A stretch of 5,281 nt of DNA, taken from contig CAIKKV010000690.1 in assembly GCA_903828035.1 (NCBI GenBank), forward strand, positions 1-5,281, given 5' to 3'. Shown in pieces: positions 1 to 5,281 of the stretch. Source of the DNA: an uncultured bacterium. Its GTDB lineage: Bacteria > Verrucomicrobiota > Kiritimatiellia > CAIKKV01. The notes under the pieces are model-generated. The model made no database searches and was not told the origin of the DNA. It was given only the letters and a program-made list of their open reading frames with translations. The translations under genes were made by a program, and so were the position numbers. Position 1 is the first letter of the stretch. Every line of letters begins with the position of its first letter.

Positions 1-436
1 CGTCGTGATCCACGCCCCAGCACCACCAGAGCTCATCGCTGACTCCGCTGAAGCTCCAGAGGCGGTCGGTCCCCTTCTTGCCATAGACCTGGCTGTAAAC
101 CGTCTTGCCGTTCTGCACGACCTCGATCTTGTGCGTGTAATTGAAATAGGGCGGCGCCTGGTACTTGCTCCACACGCGGTAGGATCCCGCCACCGGCACC
201 TGCACGGCCTGCACGGCCACGGCGTCCACGCTGTCGGCCGGCGCGCCCAGGCACCCGCCCTGGCTCATCCACATTCCGCCATAGGTGTGCGCGGCGTAGC
301 TGTCATCCATGCCCGTCAGGGCCCACCCCGGCCCCTGGGGCTTGAAGAATTCGCCTTCCGCCACCACCACATCCGCCGCCGAAGCGAAAGACGTGCCCGA
401 CAGAACCATCGCCGCCGCCAACCAGGTAATCCTCAT
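1..436 (-). CDS. Secreted protein with carbohydrate-binding-like beta-sandwich, 3' end outside window (partial)
   Basis: The first 145 codons of a minus-strand gene are visible, and the frame is open to the left edge. The start at 436 is well supported. A strong Shine-Dalgarno (GAAGGAGT, 441-448) lies 4 nt upstream and overlaps the stop codon of the preceding gene, leaving a 10-nt gap. Residues 1-21 (MRITWLAAAMVLSGTSFASA and the next Ala) form a signal peptide, so the product is exported. The mature start, DVVVAEGEFF, followed by GPGWAL, SYAAHTYGG and then VPVAGSYRVWSKY (80-92), resembles carbohydrate-binding or other jelly-roll domains, which often open with an acidic-aromatic strand and carry a 'G-Y-R-V-W' strand. 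Residues 127-140 are rich in Trp (LWSFSG then ELWWCW). I do not recognise a named family. It could be a stand-alone glycan-binding protein or the front of a larger secreted enzyme. Being last in the visible operon suggests extracytoplasmic capture or processing of the same substrate. Confidence 0.8.
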   Translation of the reverse strand, partial: MRITWLAAAMVLSGTSFASAADVVVAEGEFFKPQGPGWALTGMDDSYAAHTYGGMWMSQGGCLGAPADSVDAVAVQAVQVPVAGSYRVWSKYQAPPYFNYTHKIEVVQNGKTVYSQVYGKKGTDRLWSFSGVSDELWWCWGVDHD

Positions 437-446
437 GCCGACTCCT

Positions 447-1370
447 TCAATTATGAACCGTTCGCCTCACGCCTTCCATCCCCAGGATGCCCATCAACTC
501 GTCGAGGGTCCAGCGGCCGTCCGCCCGGACCTTGCCCCCGACGCGCGTTACCGATATCGACCGCAGCGGATCCGGGCCCTGGCCGGAGCCCATGGCCCTT
601 GAAAATTCAATCAGCGCACTCAGGGCGTTCTGCAGGCGCACCGCCCCGGCTTCATCCGCCGCGGATACGGTCACGCCGCCCGTCACAAGCCCCTCCTCCT
701 CGCCCACCGCCAGGCAAAGGCTGTCCGCCGTCTTGAGGAGCGTCAGCTGGGGCAGCATCTGGATCATCTCGGCATTCGGCGTCCGCGCCGCCACGAGAAG
801 AAGGACTCCGGCGCCGCCTTTCCGATCCGCCAGGGCCGGCATGGTCTTCGACTCCAGCGCGGGAGTCCGCCCGTCCAAAACCGCCAGGCCGCGCTGAACG
901 TGCGCCAGCGTCATGGCTGTGACGATCAAGCCATTGGGAGCCACCGACTGGAACAGCGTCTCCTTGCCGGCCAGGCGGCTGTAAACGGAATGGCCGTCCA
1001 CCGCCTGGGCTTTCCACCCCGCCTTCTCGCGCCAGGCCTTCAGCCGGACGGCGGCGGCGGGCTCCGGGTCGATCACCGCCACGGCGTCCTGCCGGCCGGT
1101 GCTGACCGTATAGAGCGTCAGCCCGCGCATGTCCCGCACCGGATCCAGCCCGAAGCGCTCGGCAAACCGCGCGATCGGCAGGGACTCCGTCAGCGCGCGC
1201 TGCTCCAGCATCCGCCGGCCCGCGGCGGACTGCTTCATCCCCGCGGCGTCGAGATGACAGACCCACAGGGCCGACGCCGGCACGGCGGACGCCTTGAACG
1301 CGGCGGCCTGGGCCGTCGCGCCCAGCACCGCCGCCCCCAGCGCCAGCAGAAGGCCCGCTCGCTTAAGCAT
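447..1370 (-). CDS. Secreted protein of unknown function
   Basis: This gene encodes 307 residues with a clear Sec signal peptide: MLKRAG, a hydrophobic stretch LLLALGAAVLGA, then a likely cleavage after AQA near residue 22. There is no lipobox and no later transmembrane segment, so a periplasmic or exported soluble protein is expected. The mature part opens with VPASALWVCHLDAAGM, then has LPIARFAERFGLDPVRDMRGLTLY in segments around 64-88. I associate this style with a loosely defined group of exported proteins of unknown role in planctomycetes and verrucomicrobia, but this is recollection and was not searched. The middle is alternating hydrophobic strands, and the C-terminus is a short helix ending VRRTVHN. 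No catalytic motif is evident. The start at 1370 is preferred because it places the signal peptide at the N-terminus and has AAGG at 1377-1380, six bases upstream. It overlaps the end of the oxidoreductase gene by 8 nt, suggesting translational coupling. Confidence 0.85.
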   Translation of the reverse strand: MLKRAGLLLALGAAVLGATAQAAAFKASAVPASALWVCHLDAAGMKQSAAGRRMLEQRALTESLPIARFAERFGLDPVRDMRGLTLYTVSTGRQDAVAVIDPEPAAAVRLKAWREKAGWKAQAVDGHSVYSRLAGKETLFQSVAPNGLIVTAMTLAHVQRGLAVLDGRTPALESKTMPALADRKGGAGVLLLVAARTPNAEMIQMLPQLTLLKTADSLCLAVGEEEGLVTGGVTVSAADEAGAVRLQNALSALIEFSRAMGSGQGPDPLRSISVTRVGGKVRADGRWTLDELMGILGMEGVRRTVHN

Positions 1371-2394
1371 GCGTCGCCTTCAGAGCCATCCCTTTTTTGG
1401 CGCTCTTTCCGGCCAGGTCCAGGATGTGAATCGGCCGGCGGGCCCACTCGGGCGTGATGATCAGCGTCTCGCCCTTCACCAGGTGATCGGCGATGTTCTG
1501 GTACAGCCTCCAGCCTTCGCTGGCCGGGCTCGGGCCCGAGGTCGTCACCGTCTCGCCGTTCTTGTGGGTGATCACGTCATAGGCGCCCCCGTGAAACATG
1601 TACGTCCCCTTCGTGCCCGTGATCTCGAGCCAGCCCGGCTTCGGCTTGGAGTCGATCGCCGAGATCGACAGCGTGGACCAGGCGCCGCTGGCAAAGCGGA
1701 TCACCGCGAAAGCCTCGTCCTCGTTCGTGTCCTTCTTCCACCGCGTCTTGCCGGCCCAGAACCCCGACGTGCTGAAGCCGGACACTTCCGTAATCCGCGA
1801 GTCCATGAGCTGGAGGGTGTACTCCAGCAGGTGCACGCCCCAGTCGTACAGAATGCCGCCGGAAACGGTCTTGCTCGAGCGCCACCAGTCGCGCGGCTGG
1901 CTCCAGTTGCCCATGTGGGCTTCAATGCGGACGATCTCGCCGATCACGCCCGAGCGGATCCGCTTGACCGCTTCCAGAATGCAGCCGTCCCAGTGGCGGT
2001 TATGGTAGGTCGAGAGCACCACGCCCGCCTTTTTCGCGGCGGCGATCATGACGTCGCACTCTTCCGTGGTGATGGCCAGCGGCTTTTCGCACACCACGTG
2101 CCGCTTCGCCTTCAGGCACTGCAGCGCCAGCTTCGCGTGCGTGTTGTGGGGCGTGATGATGGCCAGGAGCTGCACCTTGGACTTGCGCAGCATCTCGGCC
2201 ACGGAGCTGTAGGTCTCGATGCCCGGGAAATCCTGGGTCGCCACCTTGAGGCGCTCCGGGTCGATTTCCGCCACGGCCGTGGGGACCATGCCCGCCTTCT
2301 TCATCTCGTTCAGGTGGGCGCGCCCCATGTTGAACGCGCCGCCGTACCCGATCACGCCGCACGTGATCGCCGCCGCCGTCTTGTAACGCTTCAT
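1363..2394 (-). CDS. Gfo/Idh/MocA family NAD(P)-dependent oxidoreductase
   Basis: This is a 343-residue protein of typical family length with no signal peptide, so it is cytoplasmic. The N-terminal Rossmann fold shows CGVIGYGGAFNMG (12-24), a variant dinucleotide loop. After strand two, VAEIDPERL (41-49) has acidic residues that suggest NAD(H) rather than NADP(H). The family motif EKP lies at 103-105; its Lys104 normally contacts cofactor and substrate. The C-terminal alpha/beta domain carries GGILYDWGVH (179-188), in which Asp184 and His188 match the usual catalytic Asp/His pair. Family members oxidise or reduce sugars, inositols and their acids; the substrate here is unknown. The start at 2394 is chosen because AAGGGA (2401-2406) lies six bases upstream and the Rossmann fold begins directly after it. 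The same frame stays open for 132 more codons upstream, but that stretch is antisense-free shadow inside the ThuA gene. The gap to ThuA is 14 nt, and the next gene starts inside this one. Confidence 0.95.
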   Translation of the reverse strand: MKRYKTAAAITCGVIGYGGAFNMGRAHLNEMKKAGMVPTAVAEIDPERLKVATQDFPGIETYSSVAEMLRKSKVQLLAIITPHNTHAKLALQCLKAKRHVVCEKPLAITTEECDVMIAAAKKAGVVLSTYHNRHWDGCILEAVKRIRSGVIGEIVRIEAHMGNWSQPRDWWRSSKTVSGGILYDWGVHLLEYTLQLMDSRITEVSGFSTSGFWAGKTRWKKDTNEDEAFAVIRFASGAWSTLSISAIDSKPKPGWLEITGTKGTYMFHGGAYDVITHKNGETVTTSGPSPASEGWRLYQNIADHLVKGETLIITPEWARRPIHILDLAGKSAKKGMALKATHA

Positions 2395-2408
2395 GTCATG
2401 TCCCTTTA

Positions 2409-3056
2409 TTAGCGCGCCGCCCACAGCATCCCGCGCCGCAGGATCTCGCGGGCCTCGGGAACCTCGAAGTCCTTCGCCACGTGGCCGAGCGAGGTGTAGA
2501 ACACCCGGCCCTGTCCCCATTTCCGCTTCCAGACGACCGGCATGACCGTGCCCTTGATCCAGGGGGTCCCGTACTGGTCGGAAAACGTCGTCGTGGCCAG
2601 CACCTCGTTGCCCGGGTCCGTGTGCATGAAATACTGCTCGGACTTCATCGCGAAATCCTTGAGCCCCTTCACCAGGGGATCGTTGTGGGCCGTGATGTTG
2701 ACCACGTAGTCCACGATGCCGCCGGGATGCGATACCCACTGGCCGCCCGTCATGAACTGGTAGGTGCAGTTGTTGCGGAAGGCGTCGCACATGCCGCCAT
2801 GCCAGCCCGCCAGGCCCACGCCGGAGTCGATGGCGGCTTCCAGTCCCTTTTCCTGGTCGGCCGCGATCTGGCCCATGGTCCAGCAGGGCACCACCAGGTC
2901 GAACGTCTTCATCTTCTCGGCGTCCTTGTAGACGTCCATGTTCTCGTGGACCTCGACCTCAAACCCTTCGCCGCGAAGCAGGTCGGTCGCGATGGCCGTC
3001 GTCTGCTGCGGTTCATGCCCGTTCCATCCGCCCCAGACCACCAGTGCCTTCTTCAT
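2409..3056 (-). CDS. ThuA-domain protein (trehalose-utilisation-like, glutamine-amidotransferase-like fold)
   Basis: This is a 215-residue cytoplasmic protein that is almost entirely one ThuA domain. Visible family landmarks are [13 protein letters not shown] (4-16) with His14, DLVVPCW (53-59), GLAGWHGG (81-88), [12 protein letters not shown] (101-112), SEQYFMHTD (139-147) in place of the common 'D-E-L-Y' segment, and [20 protein letters not shown] (173-192), the highly conserved C-terminal strand-loop. ThuA of rhizobia is needed for trehalose use together with the oxidoreductase ThuB and acts in a 3-keto-disaccharide route, but most ThuA-domain proteins have no proven reaction. Here a Gfo/Idh/MocA gene follows after 14 nt, echoing the ThuA/ThuB pairing. 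The start at 3056 has a strong Shine-Dalgarno (AAGGAG, 3062-3067) at 5-nt spacing. The gap from the GH4 stop is 12 nt. The symbol thuA is not assigned because the substrate is not shown to be trehalose. Confidence 0.93.
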   Translation of the reverse strand: MKKALVVWGGWNGHEPQQTTAIATDLLRGEGFEVEVHENMDVYKDAEKMKTFDLVVPCWTMGQIAADQEKGLEAAIDSGVGLAGWHGGMCDAFRNNCTYQFMTGGQWVSHPGGIVDYVVNITAHNDPLVKGLKDFAMKSEQYFMHTDPGNEVLATTTFSDQYGTPWIKGTVMPVVWKRKWGQGRVFYTSLGHVAKDFEVPEAREILRRGMLWAAR

Positions 3057-3068
3057 GTCGTCTCCTTC

Positions 3069-4946
3069 TTATTTGAATCCCGGTAAAAACGCCTTCTCGG
3101 CCTTGAACAGCTCCCGCGTCATGGCCTTGATCTCGGCGGGACAGCAGACGGCCGCCGTCAGCGGATCAAGCATCAGCGCGTGCTCCGCCGCCGCCATCGA
3201 CTTCTCGACGCACGCCGTCGCGGCCAGGTCGAAAAACCGCATGTTCCAGTCGCACAGCGCCGCGCACTGGGCGGGCAGCGCCCCATAGTGCGTGGGGGTG
3301 ATCCCGTTGCGGTCGATCAGGCAGGCCACCTCCACCACGCCGTCCTGCGGCAGGTTGGTGATCAGGTTGCGGTTGGCCACGTTGCCGTAGATGACGAAGG
3401 GCTGGTGGGTCTCCATGGCCTGGATGATGAACCCCGCGTACTCCCAGCTGCGGTTCATGGCGAGCGGGAGCTTGCCGGACACCAGGTCGCGGCGGTGCTG
3501 GTCGTTCGCCTTGCGCCAGGAGGGCCAGTTCGTGGCATAAAACCGGCTCTCGCCCCGGTATTTGTCCCGGCAGTAGGTCTTGATCAGGTCCTTGCGCTTC
3601 CGGTAATACGGCAGGTATTCGCTGTCATGGCCGCTCGACTCGGTGAGGTAGTAGCCGAAGTGCGTCATGAGGTCGAACCGCACCTTGTCCTGCTCGTCGA
3701 AGCCCTTCTCCTCGGCCACGCGGCGCTTGAGCATCGGATAGAGGTCGCGGCCGTTGTGAGAAAGCTCGGTGAACCAGGCCAGGTGGTTGACGCCCGCGCA
3801 GGTCCACTTCAGCTCCTCGTACGGCACCTTCGTCCAGGCCGCCAGGCTGTGGCTGGCGCCCTGCACGCTGTGGCACAGGCCGATGACCTTGGCCGTGCTC
3901 GAGCGGGCCGCGGCCAGGCACAGGATGCTCATGGGATTCGTGTAGTTCAGCACCCAGGCCTGGGGACAGAGCTTCTCGATGTCGCGCAGGACCTGGAGGA
4001 ACACGGGCACCGTGCGCAGGGCCTTGAAGAGCCCCCCCGGCCCGGTCGTGTCGCCGATGCACTGGTCGACGCCATACTTCATCGGGATATCGTTGTCGTA
4101 GGCCACGCAGTCCACGCCGCTGACCTCGATGCAGTTGATCACGTAGTGGGCGCCCTTCAGCACCTTGCGGCGATCGGTGGAGGCGGTGACCTTCCACTTC
4201 CGGCCCGAGGTTTCCACCAGCTTGACGCACAGCTTCTCGGCCAGCTCGAGCCGCACCGTGTCCACGTCCACCAGGGCCAGCTCGCCCTTGTCCGCGCCCG
4301 GGATCGACAGGATATCGGTGAACAGCGTCTGGAGGAACCCGCTGCCGGCGCCCATGAACACGACCTTGAGCGGCCGCGTCACCTGCTCCTGGATGCCCAG
4401 CTGCCTCGACCGCTGAAGGGCCTTTTTCTGCTCGGGGGAGAACTCGGGGATTCCGACGGCCAGGCGGGAGCTTCCCAGGCCGCTGATGAACCGAACGCAC
4501 AGCAGGTGCCTGCCCTCCTCCAAAGACGCGCGGAAGCTGTGATCGCTACATCCGATCGGATTGGCGCCATTCCCGGCCGCCAGGGTATCGCCCAGCTTCT
4601 TTCCGTCCACCCACACCTCGAACCACCAGTCGGCGCCCAGCCCGATCAGGTATTCGCCGGTCTTCGGGGCGGTGACGGGAATGAAGACGTAAGCCCCGCG
4701 GGCTTCCTTGGTGCCTCCCATGGCGGGCGCCAGGTCCACGACGCCCTTCGCATCCGGCGAAACGGCTTGCGGCTTCAGCCGCTTGCCCGCCACCGTCAAC
4801 GCGTCGGGGCAGGCCGCCAATTTCGCCTCTTCGATGACCGCGTCATATCGGGAAATCGGTCCGAAAACGGTCCACCGCTTGGAGAACGTCAGCTCGCCCT
4901 GGCGGCTGTGCTCGGAATGGCCGAGATCCTTCTCTTTTGCACCCAT
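3069..4946 (-). CDS. GH4 family glycosidase (alpha-galactosidase-like) with N-terminal beta-sandwich domain
   Basis: This is a 625-residue protein without a signal peptide. Residues 193-625 form a complete GH4 domain, a family that hydrolyses glycosides using NAD+ and a divalent metal through transient C3 oxidation. Visible motifs are the Rossmann loop VVFMGAGSGFLQTLFTDI (195-212), acidic residues in LVDVD (225-229), NYTNPM (334-339), GLCHSVQG (356-363) with the metal-ligand Cys358, GVNHLAWF (385-392) with the metal-ligand His388, ESSGHDSEY (436-444), and the C-terminal NLPQDGVVEV (531-540) and YGALP (554-558). The CHSVQ form is typical of MelA-type alpha-galactosidases, but GH4 specificities vary. 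Residues about 25-170 precede it: WTVFGP, then GEYLIGLGADWWFEVWVDG (97-115), then EGRHLLCVRF. This is predicted all-beta and absent from standard 430-480 residue GH4 enzymes. The start at 4946 is preferred over the in-frame ATG at 4952 on ribosome-site spacing. It is the first gene of the operon and is followed 12 nt later by ThuA. Confidence 0.94.
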   Translation of the reverse strand: MGAKEKDLGHSEHSRQGELTFSKRWTVFGPISRYDAVIEEAKLAACPDALTVAGKRLKPQAVSPDAKGVVDLAPAMGGTKEARGAYVFIPVTAPKTGEYLIGLGADWWFEVWVDGKKLGDTLAAGNGANPIGCSDHSFRASLEEGRHLLCVRFISGLGSSRLAVGIPEFSPEQKKALQRSRQLGIQEQVTRPLKVVFMGAGSGFLQTLFTDILSIPGADKGELALVDVDTVRLELAEKLCVKLVETSGRKWKVTASTDRRKVLKGAHYVINCIEVSGVDCVAYDNDIPMKYGVDQCIGDTTGPGGLFKALRTVPVFLQVLRDIEKLCPQAWVLNYTNPMSILCLAAARSSTAKVIGLCHSVQGASHSLAAWTKVPYEELKWTCAGVNHLAWFTELSHNGRDLYPMLKRRVAEEKGFDEQDKVRFDLMTHFGYYLTESSGHDSEYLPYYRKRKDLIKTYCRDKYRGESRFYATNWPSWRKANDQHRRDLVSGKLPLAMNRSWEYAGFIIQAMETHQPFVIYGNVANRNLITNLPQDGVVEVACLIDRNGITPTHYGALPAQCAALCDWNMRFFDLAATACVEKSMAAAEHALMLDPLTAAVCCPAEIKAMTRELFKAEKAFLPGFK

Positions 4947-4952
4947 TTCCAT

Positions 4953-4957
4953 CTCCT
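4953..4957 (-). promoter_or_regulatory. Ribosome binding site deciding the GH4 start
   Basis: On the minus strand the sequence reads AGGAG-ATG-GAA-ATG. The AGGAG touches the first ATG (4952) with no spacer, which is unfavourable for initiation. It stands six bases from the second in-frame ATG (4946), a normal distance. This favours a product starting MGAKEK rather than MEMGAK. The difference is two residues and does not affect any domain. Confidence 0.7.
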
Positions 4958-5010
4958 GTAAAAATGGGCATCTTACCCCATCGCCTCTGGCGCGTCCAGT
5001 CCAAGCGCAT

Positions 5011-5030
5011 ATCCGTTTCTATCCGTTTCT
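5011..5030. repeat. Perfect tandem decamer, two copies of ATCCGTTTCT
   Basis: The ten-base unit ATCCGTTTCT occurs twice with no spacer at 5011-5020 and 5021-5030 (AGAAACGGAT on the minus strand). One unit is about one helical turn, so both copies would face the same side of the DNA, as in direct-repeat operators. It sits about 65 bases upstream of the GH4 start, a reasonable place for a regulator site. Regulatory function is inference; a chance duplication is possible. Confidence 0.6.
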
Positions 5031-5031
5031 A

Positions 5032-5167
5032 CTGCTCTTACTCGTCATCGTAATTCCTAATCCTAATCTTCCTCCTACCCGTGCCATGTGACATGAAGGA
5101 CGAGTGGGGAATTGTTAAGAAGAAGATCAGGATTAAGATTGAGGATTAAGATTACGAGCAAGGGCCG
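5032..5167. repeat. Imperfect inverted repeat built of GATTA-type hexamer-like units
   Basis: Two arms, about 5032-5076 and 5117-5167, are inverted copies around a 40-base centre. Read outward from the centre, each begins with purine triplets (AGGAGG on the left, AAGAAG on the right), continues with GATTAGGATT or GGATTAAGATT units, and ends in ACGAG followed by a related AAG-GC stretch (TAAGAGCAG and CAAGGGCCG). The right arm is about six bases, one unit, longer. It also contains the perfect 12-base direct repeat AGGATTAAGATT at 5129-5140 and 5142-5153. In RNA the arms could form a long stem with mismatches and wobble pairs. No T-run follows, so a simple terminator is unlikely. Confidence 0.6.
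5085..5095. repeat. Short palindrome CATGTGACATG
   Basis: This is a perfect 5-bp inverted repeat (CATGT / ACATG) around a single G, in the spacer between the two arms of the larger inverted array. It could be a small operator or a loop-internal hairpin. A palindrome of this length can also arise by chance. Confidence 0.3.
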
Positions 5168-5247
5168 AATGAACATCAGCTTTTGTGCAGCGGAATCTCA
5201 GCCATGCCCCCATTCATCCCGTTCGCTAAGCATGGGAAACTAGTTGC

Positions 5248-5281
5248 ATGAAACCGAATAACGCCGACCCCCCGCCCGCGC
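5248..5281 (+). CDS. Possible start of a divergent gene (partial, 11 codons)
   Basis: A plus-strand ATG at 5248 opens a frame (MKPNNADPPPA) that runs off the right edge. The base composition switches abruptly to very GC-rich at about 5265, as expected on entering coding DNA in this genome. The upstream ribosome site is weak: only GGGA at 5234-5237, ten bases away. A divergently transcribed regulator would be a common arrangement beside a sugar-use operon, but nothing in 11 residues identifies a family, and the call rests on composition and orientation. Confidence 0.3.
   Translation, partial: MKPNNADPPPA

Larger units (their letters stand above)
4953..5247. other. Upstream intergenic region of the operon, no convincing gene
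   Basis: These roughly 295 bases lack a credible coding frame and are visibly richer in A and T than the flanking genes, especially at 5011-5160. They hold a tandem decamer, a two-armed inverted array of GATTA-type units and a central palindrome, listed separately. The operon promoter must lie here if gene 1 is the first gene. I could not find a well-spaced pair of -35 and -10 boxes: the best -10-like hexamer, TAAGAT at 4975-4970 on the minus strand, has only a poor CTGGAC partner 18 bases upstream. Confidence 0.6.

Noticed and set aside
2391..2399. Two-codon minimal frame ATG ACA TGA overlapping the oxidoreductase start
   Set aside because: It is only one base from the AAGGGA ribosome site, too close for efficient initiation, and most likely a coincidence of the repeated CATGACATG string.
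1294..2412. Plus-strand open frame of 372 codons opposite the oxidoreductase gene
   Set aside because: It is a shadow of the Gfo/Idh/MocA gene, with Arg/His/Ala-rich composition and no family motif or ribosome site.
2395..2790. N-terminal extension of the oxidoreductase by 132 residues
   Set aside because: The extension lies inside the ThuA gene in another frame and its translation has no recognisable features. The ATG at 2394 has a ribosome site and leads straight into the Rossmann fold.
3180..4961. Plus-strand open frame of 593 codons opposite the GH4 gene
   Set aside because: It is antisense to a gene with clear GH4 motifs. Its translation is low-complexity, rich in Ala, Arg, His, Val and Leu, as expected from the complement of GC-rich codons, and shows no domain.
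4961..4980. Small hairpin (TGGG / CCCA) followed by a T-run on the minus strand, like an attenuator
   Set aside because: The stem has only four base pairs with an eight-base loop and sits directly before the ribosome site. It is too weak to call a terminator.
4986..5000. CTGG-N5-CCAG inverted repeat as an operator
   Set aside because: The arms are only four bases with no outward extension, a frequency expected by chance.
5238..5245. AACTAGTT palindrome just before the possible start at 5248
   Set aside because: It is only eight bases long, with a mismatch immediately outside it and no second copy found.
5178..5280. Minus-strand frame ending in TGA near 5178 that could be the tail of an upstream gene
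   Set aside because: It is open to the edge for only about 34 codons, has no recognisable motif, and competes with the plus-strand start at 5248. The evidence is too thin to list as a gene.

Overview
The window is a GC-rich bacterial segment holding most of a single minus-strand operon. Five genes read right to left, with gaps of 10 to 14 nt or an 8-nt overlap, behind an AT-richer upstream region at the right end. The family mix suggests an anaerobic glycan degrader of the Planctomycetes-Verrucomicrobia-Lentisphaerae/Kiritimatiellota group. It comprises a GH4 enzyme with a beta-sandwich extension, a ThuA-like protein, a Gfo/Idh/MocA oxidoreductase and secreted proteins of unknown function. 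This placement is inferred from protein style; no rRNA or other marker is present.

Layout in transcription order (minus strand): (1) 4946-3069, a GH4 NAD-dependent glycosidase of alpha-galactosidase type, with an extra N-terminal domain of about 170 residues; (2) 3056-2409, a ThuA-domain protein; (3) 2394-1363, a Gfo/Idh/MocA oxidoreductase; (4) 1370-447, a secreted protein of unknown function that starts inside gene 3; (5) 436-1, the 5' part of a second secreted protein that looks like a carbohydrate-binding beta-sandwich and runs off the left edge.

The upstream region (4953 to about 5247) has a perfect tandem decamer, a large imperfect inverted repeat made of GATTA-type units about six bases long, and a short palindrome at the centre of that repeat. 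A possible divergent plus-strand gene begins at 5248, with only 11 codons visible.

The three cytoplasmic enzymes suggest one metabolic theme. GH4 enzymes cleave glycosides by transiently oxidising C3 of the sugar with NAD+. ThuA and Gfo/Idh/MocA proteins are repeatedly linked to making or processing 3-keto sugars. The operon may therefore process an oligosaccharide or its 3-keto derivative in the cytoplasm while the last two products act outside the inner membrane. The substrate cannot be read from the sequence. I see no tRNA, rRNA, CRISPR array, transposase or clear terminator.
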